Shown piece after piece: positions 48,901 through 59,307 of a DNA stretch of 64,000 nt. Under the pieces are notes generated by a model. That model was not told the origin of the DNA. It did not search any database and saw only the letters and a program-made list of their open reading frames with translations. Position 1 is the stretch's first letter, and every line of letters starts with the position of its first letter. The stretch is from NCBI GenBank assembly GCA_949357655.1, contig CASHTG010000001.1, positions 806,001 to 870,000 on the forward strand, written 5' to 3'. Source of the DNA: Parascedosporium putredinis. Its lineage: Eukaryota; Ascomycota; Sordariomycetes; Microascales; Microascaceae. Position numbers and translations under genes: made by a program.

Positions 48901-50943
48901 GAGGTTCCTTCCGTGCCCATCCACTTTGATAGGCCTGTCGAAGGGCGCTCAATTGAGAGCGTGAATGTCGATCTCATTGCACAAGCAAGATATTGTATGC
49001 TTTGCCGTGCTCGTGACGGGATATGTACGGACACATTGAGATTTGCTGTGCCATCTATGCCGTATCAAGCGTCTCGCTCGACAGGATACCCGACCCAAGC
49101 CCAAAAGGTCGGTTGTTCTCAAACCCCCTTCTCCAAGTTCCTTCGGCCAGAGGACGACCCCCTCCCCCGCAAAGGAAGCAATCAACGCTAGCTTCGAAGC
49201 TACTGTAAAGTGCGTCATGCCGTAGTATTCTTGGCAGCAAACCTCTGACTCGAGGGGAGCAGAAAGAATTGGAAAAGGCACAGGCTCGAGGATGGAGGAT
49301 GGAGCCCGAAGGGAAGAATCGAGAGAGGCCCCGGTGCGGTGCCATGCTGCAGGCCGGTTCTAGTGTGCGCCATGCGATGACAGCAGGCCCAGACCAATAA
49401 TTCGATCAATGCTTCACCCGAGTCCCTGGCGCAGCGATCTCCGTCTTTGGTTGTACCAGACCTCTAGCGTGTCTGATCAGTGGCCTCGATGCCTCGCATG
49501 TGGGAAACTGCAGCTCCCACTACCCACCACCAGACCGACTTGACCACTTCACCCACGTACCTTGCCCCGCCAGAAACTAGCAACCACCCCACCCGCCAGT
49601 TCCCACCCGCCAGTTCCCACCCGCCAGTTCCCAGTCCCGCTCCGTAACCAGACCGGCCTGGAAACCGTGCTTGCGCTGTGCTGTTCTGCACTATGCTGTG
49701 CCCCCGCCCCCTTCTCTCCTCCTTCCTTCATCAAATGCTCTCATCCACTTTTGCGCCCTGTTGGAGCTAAAAGTCAAAGTACAAGTAGCACCACGCTTCG
49801 GAAGACGAGCAACGAGCACGGATGACCCCTGCCTAGTTTGAACTCGTTGTCTGACCTTGGAAGGCGGGACCTTCTCCCCCACTATAAGGATTGGGTGGGC
49901 CGTTATCTGGGCGAGGCTGCAAGTCCAATGGCTGACCAGCCAGCTGTTGCATGCTCTACGAATGCGGAAAGTGCGTGGAATTGAGGGCCCCCTTCCCATT
50001 GACGACCGCTCTTTGTTCTTGGCTCTTGGCCCGGTACCACCACCCTAGTCTAGGCCCATCCTGATAAGTCCAAGGGTACAAAAGGCGCGTGTAATACACA
50101 GCATATCTGTCGAGTAATAAGATTGGAATCGTCGCCTCGTATCCCCAGTCGATAATCCGGGCTCTTCTCCAACTTTCCATTTTCTAGCCCAGCATTGAAC
50201 CCTTCTACTAGTAGCGCCGTCTTTTTCTCGTTTTTTCCATCCATCCTTTTCCAATTCTCTCGTCAATATATTCCATATTCCCTGCCTTTGACCGCGCCTT
50301 TCAGCATCTCCGTGGCCCCTTCTTAGTAGTAGGAAAGGCCCAATCTTGGTTTTATTCATTGGTAGCCCATCCCGTCCCATCTCACCACCTTACCACCTTA
50401 CCACTCTACCACCTCGCCATTGTTAGCGAACCTTATGTCATAGTGTCCATAGTGTTTTTCCCCTCCTTCGCCTTGCTTCGGCTTTTCGAGGGTTTGCGAG
50501 TCATCATCACTAGCACCAACTCCTTCTACCACGGCTCCATTTTTTTCTATTTCCTCTTAGCAAATTTGGCTGGTGTTTCTTTCGTTATCGACAATCGCGA
50601 TTATCCCGTCTTCCCTTATCGGGGCCCGCTTGCAATCGGATCTGACCTTACAATCCCAAGGGCGAATTGCTAAGAAGAGTAGAATCTTGACTCCTTATCT
50701 CGGAACCCCACCAAGCCATTCTGTTTCCGCCGGTCCGATTTTTCTTCCCTTTTTTAGGAATCGTCCTCTTCCTAGCCGGCCCCCTTCCGAGTTAAGCTAG
50801 GGTGAACTTCATGTTCGCTGTCCACGGCTACGCTACCAACCTCGCGGCCATTGTTTCAAGCACCACTTTTATAGCAGCCCCAGTTGAACCTTGGGAATCT
50901 CAACCGAGGTAGTACGTTGATAGAGGTTTGAGGTTGTTCAGAT
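45966..50943. other. Gene-poor 5-kb interval and ACT-gene promoter
   Basis: No supportable gene. Open frames are short and lack motifs. Contents seen: T runs near 46230 and 46627, an ATCAATTGAT palindrome at 48211-48220, a 3 x 14-bp minisatellite at 49591-49632, and a pyrimidine-rich plus strand at 50.2-50.8 kb that is probably the leader of the ACT-domain gene. Confidence 0.4.
49591..49632. repeat. 14-bp minisatellite, three copies
   Basis: Three perfect tandem copies of ACCCGCCAGTTCCC lie in intergenic DNA, with no coding frame that would explain the periodicity (14 is not a multiple of three). Confidence 0.9.
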
Positions 50944-52181
50944 ATGAATGCTCAAATATCCTTTCTTGTACGTCCCCCAATTGTTTCCTTGGTCACTAAG
51001 AAGCAAGGATGGCGAGTCGCCGCACTAGTCGAGCCAAAGCCTGAGAGGATGCTAACAAGACAAATGCAGGAGGGGACTTTTACCCTGATCCACGTCCCTC
51101 TCAAAACCTACCCGCATCTCCTTCAGCCCATAATCCGAACTCTACTACCGCAAACCCAATCGCTCAAGGGCTCCATCACTCCTCCCGATCGAGAGCGCGA
51201 TGGCCTCACCACCGACGACCAACACAGCTTTCTCAACGTGAGCGTAACTCCTCTCGAGTGTTCGATTGTGTGCCATAGCTCCTGGGCCGCAAACGTGTTT
51301 GACCCCGTTATCAAGGCCTTACCGAAAGATGTCGCCAAAACCATTTCTGTGTCTACTGACGAGTATCTCGTCATCTCCGTCATCAGTGCCGGTATGGATG
51401 CGGCGAGCCGCGTCATGGAGCTCACCTCGCCGCTCGCCTTGGCAGGGATCCCCATTTTCTTTATAACCACATACTACTCCGATTTTATCCTTGTCCCCAA
51501 AAGGCCCAGGCGTCGGTGACTCAAGCGTTGGTCGCCCACGGTTTCCAGCTCGCTCAGAACGACCCCAACTACAAGTTCAAGGGCCACGAAAACCCTACCG
51601 TTGCCCCGCCGCAGGTCACCTCGTCTGTCTCCGAGCTCCAGACCCGGACGTTTGACCTCCTTCGAAAGAACAGCGTGGTACCGTACATGCAGGAGGACCT
51701 GCATCTCGTGCAGTGCTCGGGCCGAGAGATATCCCACCTCAACCAAGAGTTCTCCCACCACTCTTCTCGCAGACTTGGAAATGGAAACAGCCGCCCTTCG
51801 TGGCTGGATCATGTAGACACCAAACTATATACCGCCATGGTCTCGGCTTTCGTATCGCAACCGAAATTTCTTTCCGTCACCTTGGCAAAGGAAGAGCCAC
51901 CATCGCTTCTCCTTGACAAATCCCTACTCGATATATTCGGCGATTCCCTAGTTGGAGATACAGAGGGCGAGCTCATGCCAATCTTTCTCGACCTTTCCGG
52001 TCTGTCCTACGAGGCCACTGGTATCGTCTGCGGCGTAGCTGGAAAGCTGGTGGCCGACATGGAAACACAAGGAAGCTCGGAGCTGTCGTATCTCTCCACC
52101 GCCCGCGCAGGTGCCGTGATCCTGTCCACTGAACAGGCTGCCCGTGCGCTCACTATTCTGAAGCCTATGCTGGAAAACTGA
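50944..52181 (+). CDS. ACT-domain protein, CASTOR/GATSL-like (one frameshift)
   Basis: Predicted cytosolic small-molecule-binding protein. Exon 1 is 50944-50967 (MNAQISFL) and exon 2 starts at 51070 (EGTFTLIHVPLKTYPHLLQP), with a 102-nt intron. The block NVSVTPLECSIVCHSSWAAN and the later ISTDEYLVISV-like segment (here SVSTDEYLVISVISAG) with LAGIPIFFITTYYSDFILVP are typical of the paired ACT folds in GATS/CASTOR-like proteins, whose animal members sense arginine for TORC1. One frame break near 51498 (CCCC read for five C) is repaired by one base to LVPQKAQASVTQALVAHGF, giving exactly 378 residues. The middle (about 215-255) is Ser/His/Arg-rich and poorly conserved-looking. The ligand in fungi is unknown; arginine sensing would be an extrapolation. 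It is convergent with yih1. Confidence 0.82.
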
Positions 52182-52758
52182 GTTGGCAGAAATTACATTC
52201 TGAGAGGAGAGTGGAGTTGTAGCAAAGCAAAGCATCAAGGGGCGGCTGTTGGTGGTGTCTCGGCCTGGGCCTCCAGGCTTGGAGGATTGCATCAATGCAT
52301 ATAAGGGTATCGGTTATGGAAAAGGCAGGGACAAAGCCCGGTGTTCGGTCTTGGTTATTTCGGCAATTGTACCTGTGATACCCCGTGGCAGAAAGTGGCA
52401 AGTTGTGAAAAGGTGTAAGAGCGCCAAAATTTTGTTGAGGGTGGGAGAAAAATCAGAAAAGAATGGGGACGGGGAAAAAGGTTAATGGGAAGCAGAACAG
52501 ATACAGATGTATGTCAGTCTCGCGACGCTTTTCCGCATTTGGCGTTGGTCATATTTCAATGATGGACTTTACTTTTTGTGCAACTGGTTGCGATCCTCTT
52601 CGAGCTCCCCTTGTTTAATGGGGATGCCTGGTCCGTCTGAAGATGAAGGGGCGAGCTGTGACAGTGAAGTAGTGCGAGGGAACGGAAGATCTCGCCGCAC
52701 AGGCCGCGTGAGAGCGAGTGAGGCCGAGCCCACTCTACTTGCCCTCGCTGTCTAGCCT
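52182..52758. other. Convergent intergenic region
   Basis: A 577-bp spacer between the stop codons of the ACT-domain gene and yih1. It should hold both 3' untranslated regions. No gene or repeat was seen. Confidence 0.5.
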
Positions 52759-53646
52759 TCACTTGCTCTTTTTCTTTTTGTCGTCAGCGGCGTCCTTGAC
52801 GTAGCCAGCCTTCACGAAGCCGTCTCTCGCGGTTTGGTTGATGAGGGCGAAGCGCCGCGGTCCGAGCTTGAGGCCCCCATACCAGCGGGAGACGACGACC
52901 ATGACGTCCCACAAGTCCATGGCCTGCATGAGGTGGAGAAGGCGGCTCCCAGCGGCGGCCTCGCCGTCGTCGTCGCAGTCCTGGAAAGAGGTGCCACCGG
53001 GGCCGCGGATGCGCCAGGCCGTCATGTTATGCGTGGCCTGGCGGACGCGGCGATCCGTAGCGAGGAGGTGCTGGACGTAGGAGGCGGCCTGGGCGGGCGA
53101 GGAGACGGGCGCGACGCGCGCGAGAAAAGTGGAGCGCTGCTCCGTAAAGGGGGCGGAGAGCGTCCACGGCGGAGGGGGCAGGGACGCGTAGTCGACCTCG
53201 GCCTCGACATCGGCGACAGCGCCGCCACCACCACCACCACCACCGGCGGCGGCGGGCGGATACTCGGCCGCGGGCTCGACGTCGAGCGGTTCCGCGGCCA
53301 TTAGGACCGAGAGCTCCTCCACGGCGTCGAACAGACACGGCATCCCCGGCTGAAACACGGTGGCGACGGCGTGCCGAAACAGGCGCAGCTCCGCGGCGGC
53401 CGTGGCGCGCGAGGCCTGGCCGGTGCTAAACGTGGAGTGTACCTCGGGCGGCGCGAGGGGGTAGCTCGCGGGCACGACGAGGCGTAGCGAGGAGCGGGCG
53501 GTGTCGCCGGGTAAATGGAGGATGAACGAGGTCGGCGGGTCGTCGGCGTCTGCCCCTCCTCCTCCTCCTCCTTCGGCGGGCACGAGGGTCTCGGGCCCGT
53601 AGATGGAGTTGAGGGCCTCGACCTCGTCTTGGATCTCGGCGGACAT
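52759..53646 (-). CDS. yih1: Yih1/IMPACT, Gcn2 regulator
   Basis: Intact single-exon gene of 295 residues. The N-terminus MSAEIQDEVEALNSIYGPET is the start of an RWD domain (about 1-115, with YPLAPPEV and FDAVEELSVLM), the part that in yeast Yih1 and mammalian IMPACT binds Gcn1 and so dampens Gcn2 activation during amino-acid starvation. A Gly/Ala-rich linker follows. The C-terminal UPF0029/IMPACT fold (about 165-285) carries FLARVAPVSSPAQAASYVQ, HNMTAWRI, DCDDDGEAAAGSRLL and VVVSRWYGGLKLGPRRFALI, all characteristic. It ends in a lysine-rich DDKKKKSK. No frameshift is needed, which shows that C runs of five in this gene were read correctly. Confidence 0.95.
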   Translation of the reverse strand: MSAEIQDEVEALNSIYGPETLVPAEGGGGGGADADDPPTSFILHLPGDTARSSLRLVVPASYPLAPPEVHSTFSTGQASRATAAAELRLFRHAVATVFQPGMPCLFDAVEELSVLMAAEPLDVEPAAEYPPAAAGGGGGGGGAVADVEAEVDYASLPPPPWTLSAPFTEQRSTFLARVAPVSSPAQAASYVQHLLATDRRVRQATHNMTAWRIRGPGGTSFQDCDDDGEAAAGSRLLHLMQAMDLWDVMVVVSRWYGGLKLGPRRFALINQTARDGFVKAGYVKDAADDKKKKSK

Positions 53647-54472
53647 GGCTTGGGGGGTTTAAGGTAGGGCAGGCGCTGCGGGCAGGGTGAGTGAGTTTGA
53701 CCTTTCGAGATGTAAATGTTTAGATATGTGTGTGCGCGGGGAGAAGAGAGGTTGGATCAAACAGTGGTGTAGAGGTCTTTGGTTTCCTCGTTTGTATGCG
53801 CCAATCATTCTCAATACGCAAATATGGCTTTCGCGGAGACGGGCACTGAATGGCTGAAAATTGACGGCCCAGGCGAACGAATGAGGGCTTAAACGCCGCC
53901 AACGAAAGAATGGAGTTCGGCAGTGTTCCGTCATCGTAATCAGATCGAGGTGCAGGAAATCCTTCGTACTGTCGGCTCACGCAATTTGTCGAGGTGCTGA
54001 AAGCAACCCATTATTAATCACTGGCTCCACTTTAGACCTTGCTTTGCTTTCCCTAAAGATTTTCCCAGAAGCACCGAACCAAGTTGTTCTTGTTTTCATC
54101 TCTGTTCACAAGGCAAAGAATGACTTTTTTCAACATTCGCGACTCAGATTCAGATCTACATAAAGCCTATCTGCGTACTTGTATACAAATGGGGAAGAAG
54201 AGGGGTTAAAAAGTTGAGAAGAAAATGGAAAGCTATAAATATGAAGAGAATCAGAAAAAGCCAAGTTAATGGCAAGGTACCTCAGTCCTACAAGTAGGGC
54301 TGGGACCTTGAGAAACAAGAAACAGACAAGTCGGCAAATCGTGACATCTCAGAGGAGCAAGGTAAGATGCCAAACCCCTATAATCCGGGAAAGAAAGAAA
54401 TGGAGATGTCAACTGGCCGACCTGCCCCGTGATAATGCGTTCACGTAACGACATGTCGTTTATGGAACACAC
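53647..54472. other. Intergenic region, yih1 promoter side
   Basis: Holds the upstream region of yih1 and the 3' end region of the repeat-protein gene. It is AT-richer at 54.0-54.3 kb. No gene was seen. Confidence 0.45.
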
Positions 54473-56652
54473 TTAGTCCTCGGGCTCACCGATGACGATG
54501 ATGGGCTCGGGCTCCTCCTCATCTTCCTCATCTTCCTCATCGTCGTCCTTCTTGGGAGTCTCCTTCTTGGGGGTCTCCTTCTTGGGGGTCTCCTTCTTGG
54601 GGGCCTCCTCCTCATCGTCGTCGTCCTTCTTGGGGGTCTCCTTCTTGGGAGTCTCCTTCTTGGGGGCCTCCTCCTCCTCATCCTCATCATCGTCCTTCTT
54701 AGGGGTCTCCTTCTTGGGGGTCTCCTTCTTGGGGGTCTCCTTCTTGGGGGCCTCCTCTTCCTCATCATCGTCATCCTTCTTGGGGTCTCCTTCTTAGGGG
54801 TCTCCTTCTTGGGGGCCTCCTCCTCCTCATCTTCCTCGTCGTCCTTCTTGGGGGTCTCCTTCTTGGGAGTCTCCTTCTTAGGAGTCTCCTTCTTGGGGGC
54901 CTCCTCCTCATCGTCGTCGTCCTTCTTGGGGGTTTCCTTCTTGGGGGTCTCCTTCTTGGGGGCCTCCTCTTCGTCGTCGTCGTCCTTCTTGGGAGTCTCC
55001 TTCTTGGGGTTTCCTTCTTGGGGGCCTCCTCTTCGTCGTCGTCGTCCTTCTTGGGGGTTTCCTTCTTGGGGGTCTCCTTCTTGGGGGCCTCCTCTTCGTC
55101 GTCGTCGTCCTTCTTGGGAGTCTCCTTCTTGGGGTTTCCTTCTTGGGGGCCTCCTCTTCGTCGTCGTCGTCCTTCTTGGGGGTTTCCTTCTTGGGGTTTC
55201 CTTCTTGGGGGCCTCCTCTTCGTCGTCGTCGTCCTTCTTGGGAGTCTCCTTCTTGGGGTTTCCTTCTTGGGGGCCTCCTCTTCGTCGTCGTCGTCCTTCT
55301 TGGGAGTCTCCTTCTTGGGGGTTTCCTTCTTAGGGGTCTCCTTCTTGGGGGCCTCCTCCTCATCGTCTTCGTCGTCGTCCTTCTTGGGAGTCTCCTTCTT
55401 AGGGGTTTCCTTCTTGGGGGCCTCCTCCTCGTCGTCGTCGTCCTTCTTGGGGTTTCCTTCTTGGGAGTCTCCTTCTTGGGGGCTTCCTCCTCATCATCAT
55501 CATCCTTCTTGGGGGTCTCCTTCTTGGGAGTCTCCTTCTTAGGAGCCTCCTCTTCCTCATCATCGTCATCCTTCTTAGGAGTCTCCTTCTTGGGGGTCTC
55601 CTTCTTGGGGGCCTCCTCTTCCTCATCATCGTCATCCTTCTTAGGGGTCTCCTTCTTGGGAGTCTCCTTCTTAGGAGCCTCCTCCTCCTCATCATCATCA
55701 TCCTTCTTGGGGTCTCCTTCTTGGGGTCTCCTTCTTGGGGGCCTCCTCTTCCTCATCATCGTCATCCTTCTTAGGGGTCTCCTTCTTGGGAGTCTCCTTC
55801 TTAGGAGCCTCCTCTTCCTCATCATCGTCATCCTTCTTGGGAGTCTCCTTCTTGGGGGTCTCCTTCTTAGGAGCCTCCTCCTCCTCGTCATCATCATCCT
55901 TCTTGGGGGTCTCCTTCTTGGGAGTCTCCTTCTTGGGGGCTTCCTCCTCGTCGTCGTCCTCGTCGTCATCCTTCTTAGGTGTCTCCTTCTTGGGAGGAGC
56001 CTCCTTTACGGGAACGGGGGCGGGCTTCTCTTCCTCGTCCTCTTCCTGGCGGCGGAGGACGCTGCGGGGTGAGCCTTTCCAGAGTTGGGCTTGCCAATGA
56101 GGAACTTGTTCTCGGGCTTTGCCTTTCGGTCTTTGCCCTTGCCCTTGCTAGGGCTCTTGGGCTTGGAGCCCTTCTTCTCCTTGTGGTCCTAGCGGGAGTC
56201 GACGGCCAGCGCCTCAGGTTAGCTCGCAAACGACTTCTTACCGCTGCTTCTCTTGGCACGGTGAGGGGCAGAGCTGGATGGGAGGGCAGGGAAGGAGAGA
56301 TAAGATGGAAACGCTGTTGGGTGTCCAGAGATGCGCGCATAGATGTTGAGCAAAGACAGGGGCAATGCAAGGGTTAACTTACATCGCCGGCAGGGTGGGT
56401 CAAGACGATGTCGATGGCCTCGCGGCCTTCGATATTGACGGCATCGTTCTGCAGCACAAGAAAGACGTTAGATAATCATGATTTCTTTTCGAGGGAGGCT
56501 CAAACACCCCCTTCGGAGGACTTTGTAGACACGTACAAAGGCAACGCCTCGCTCACGGATGTTAGCAACTCCGTTCTGCGCCGACTCCGGGATCGCTCGT
56601 CCCAAAACGTTGGGAGCGAGGAGGAGGGCGGCAACCAAAACTTGGACGCCAT
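54473..56652 (-). CDS. Putative secreted polyampholyte repeat protein (frameshifts)
   Basis: I do not recognise a family. Proposed exons on the minus strand: 56652-56537, 56448-56383, 56273-56242 and 56188-54473; donors are GTACGT, GTAAGT and GTAAGA, and the last intron has a CTAAC branch point. With one G restored near 56640, exon 1 encodes a signal peptide (MASKVLVAALLLAPNVLG). A basic segment follows (GSKPKSPSKGKGKDRKAKPE, then FLIGKPNSGK, VLRRQEEDEEE). From about 56.0 kb to 54.5 kb the protein consists of about 21 units of consensus APKKETPKKETPKK plus DDDDEEEE, with the KKETP block sometimes repeated three times. The C-terminus is EEPEPIIVIGEPED. Single C losses also occur near 56263 and 56066 and at about eight places inside the repeats. 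Expected length is about 650 residues. The exon-1 reading rests on an inferred base. Confidence 0.6.
54510..55995 (-). repeat. About 21-copy 66-bp coding minisatellite
   Basis: The tandem unit of about 66 bp encodes Ala-Pro, two (sometimes three) Lys-Lys-Glu-Thr-Pro blocks, then Lys-Lys and an Asp/Glu run. Each unit contains smaller 15-bp repeats (CCCAAGAAGGAGACC or T). Copies differ mainly at third positions (GAG/GAA, ACC/ACT, GAT/GAC) and in the length of the acidic run, so the protein pattern is better kept than the DNA. Units with CCCC instead of CCCCC break the frame. Copy number may be mis-assembled. Confidence 0.9.
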
Positions 56653-58651
56653 GGCGAAATAAAGTAGCGTGAGGCCGGGAAAGGATTGAAAAAGACTGTA
56701 AAGTCCAAAGGAAGGTGGTAGAGAAAGGAGTGTAAGAGCGTCAAGCCGAAGTCAAAGACTTTTCCTTCTGTTCCGTACCCTGAGAATTCCCCGCTAGCGG
56801 TGGCTGGAGAAGAAGAGAAGAAGGTGGAGGTGAGGCCAAGGAAAGGAAGAAATCTCACAAGGACCTTCGCCGCGACTTTTATAGTCCCGGGGCCCAGCCG
56901 GAGAGATGTCTAGAAGACCCCATACCTCACGGTAATTGCGATGCACAAAGTTTCGTTTCGTTTGGCTTCGAGAATGTATCGAGGGCTCCCATTGTCGGGA
57001 AAACTTGAATTACGACGCCATGCGGAGGTTCAATATAGGGTCAATATGGAAGAAGAGAAGCTAGGTGAGGGTAGGTGGCCGAAGGTGTAAATTGGAGAGT
57101 GGGAGGGGACATGGACCGGGAACGAACCACTCCTCCCCGCTCCCCACCCCCTCCCCTTCCCCTTCCTCCTCCAAAAGAAGCGAATCGACAATGACAAGGG
57201 AATGGAGAGGTAGCCTTGTTCCATGAACCGCGCGGCAGGGGAGAAGATGCACCCATTGATGCGGGATTGATGCCGATGCATCATAGATGGAGTCTTTCTA
57301 TGCAGAACAAAGTTGCTCACTTAGCTAGGATGAGGCCCCCAACCTTGACTAGCTTCCAGGGAACGGCACATCAATTCTATCGATGGGGTTTGGTAAGTGG
57401 AAGGAGGGGAAGAGTGCACGAGCTTTTGTGCGTGTCGAATCATCCCAACTCCTTGTCGATGCCATTTGACCTGATCCATAGATGTGTAGTGCATCTCAAG
57501 CTACTGAATATCATATGCGGGTGTGTGGGTTGAAGAATGGAAGGGGAAGGAAACGAGGACGAGGCGAGGAAGGAACGCACGGGGTTACGCCGAGCGAGGA
57601 ACCTTACCCTTCCCCTCCTGTCCCTGTCCTGCGTAACTTGAAGATATTCGATGAACACTGCGATCGCCAAAGACCACAGGTAGAAATCAGAGTTGCGTGA
57701 CGATGGAAGATGGGGCAAGGCAAGTAGAATATCGTTCAACCAGGCAAGGCCCGAGGCAAGGCCGGGTAGAGGGAAGAGCAAAGTCCCCCTTTTCCCCCAT
57801 TAGCACGTCGGGATATCACTACCCAACAGAAATTTACCCTGGCGCCTTCCCTTCTCCGAGTCGAGTTGTGGGTGCGGGCCAGTAAAAACCCGTTCATCCC
57901 ATCTACGAATGTGGCAAGTGACACCGAGAAAAGGGTCCGTTAACACCGTGCATCCGCGTCTGGACGTCAGACAATGCGCTCTCTCCTCTCTCTCCCTCCC
58001 TCTCTCTCACGCACCTCGTACGCGTCCGCATACGCAGGCACGCACATCTTCTACAGACAGATTCACCCACGGCCGGCACCCACGATGCAGTACCCGCAGG
58101 AAGTGGGCAACCCTCATCCGTGGCACATCGCTCGAGGTCGAGCGGAGCAAGGCTACGAGAGACCGAAGCAAGCCTCGGGGTGAGCGTGAATGGCGTGCAG
58201 AGCCACGGGTTCGAGTGTGGGCCAATCATGAGCCCGCGGCTGATTTCCAAGGCGGCAGCGGGATTGATGTTCAATGTGGGGAACAGACAACCATAACTTG
58301 CATTTGCTGTATAGCAAGCAGAACAAGAGGGGGCAAAAGGCTCGAATTGGACTAAGAGGTATATTACAATCGAGCGCAAGGGGACGGCACCGTCACGCCA
58401 CGGCCTGGCTGCAAGGGGCAATACAGGGCAATACAGGGCCAGGCACACTCGGCGAGTGAGACGTCGAAGGGGAAATGGAGGAGGTGGGGTAATATCTGGC
58501 AGTTGCCAGGAACAAGATATTGACCCAGCACATGGAGGCGGGACGTGGAGTGGCTCGCGCGTCCATCTCATCTATCCATTGATCCATCCCTCCATCACCA
58601 CCCGTGTCTACCTGTATGTCTCCATCCCATCATTCCATCATTCCATCCCGC

Positions 58652-58700
58652 CACCTAGCACCTAGCACCTAGCACCCAGCACCCAGCACCCAGCACCCAG
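58652..58700. repeat. 7-bp minisatellite, seven copies
   Basis: Three units of CACCTAG are followed by four of CACCCAG, with no interruption. On the other strand this is a G-rich CTGGGTG/CTAGGTG array. It is intergenic. Confidence 0.92.
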
Positions 58701-59283
58701 AGCCTAGCACATACCAACCCCCATCTGACCTTTTCTCTCGGTACCGTACCGCACCATACCATGCCGTCTATGTCCCGTACCTCTGAAGCAATTGTGACAG
58801 GAATGGCGTTCTCACGTCCAACGATAGATGGAATATCGTGTAACCCCGATTCAACATCACGCAAGAGTGGAGAGGAGATTTTGCATTATGCAAAAAGAAA
58901 TAAATCAAGATGACGAGGCGATTGACGAATTTTCGAGGCAGATGGGCTATTAGGGTCCTTCCCTCCCCTCCCTTCCTCCACCTCCCACTCCCCCGCCGCT
59001 CCGGTCTCCTCAAAGCCGGTGGGGGTTCTACATGGGGACGTGGGCGCGTGGCTCCTCGGCCACAACCCTGGATATTGCAATTAAAAGAGCCAGTAGAAGG
59101 ATGGGCGGGCGGGAATATTGCACGAAAAATAAGAGGGAAAATTGTCAACAAGCCTCGTCTTCTTGAAGGGGGCCAGACCATGACGGAAGACGAGTGGAGG
59201 GGCCGGGTGGACAAAGGCCTCGTCGCAAGACAAGGGAGCAAGGGTCCGTCAGTTGATGATGCGTGCCCATATCCGTTCTTAGA

Positions 59284-59307
59284 GTATACACGTATTATCG
59301 TGTATAC
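59284..59307. repeat. Perfect inverted repeat, 9-bp arms
   Basis: GTATACACG (59284-59292) and CGTGTATAC (59299-59307) are perfect reverse complements around a 6-base TATTAT spacer. It could form a hairpin or be a dimeric protein-binding site. No flanking gene explains it. Confidence 0.8.

Noticed and set aside
52834..53304. Plus-strand frames over yih1
   Set aside because: Antisense to an intact, clearly recognised gene.
54492..56100. Long plus-strand frames rich in SFLGVSFLGASSSSS, across the repeat array
   Set aside because: They are mirror images of the 66-bp minisatellite. The minus strand gives splice sites, a signal peptide and a sensible C-terminus, and the plus strand gives none of these.
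54473..56652. RiPP (ustiloxin/dikaritin-type) precursor for the repeat protein
   Set aside because: Signal peptide and dibasic repeats fit loosely, but the units have KK rather than KR and no aromatic core peptide, and no DUF3328 (UstY-like), tyrosinase or other tailoring gene lies nearby.
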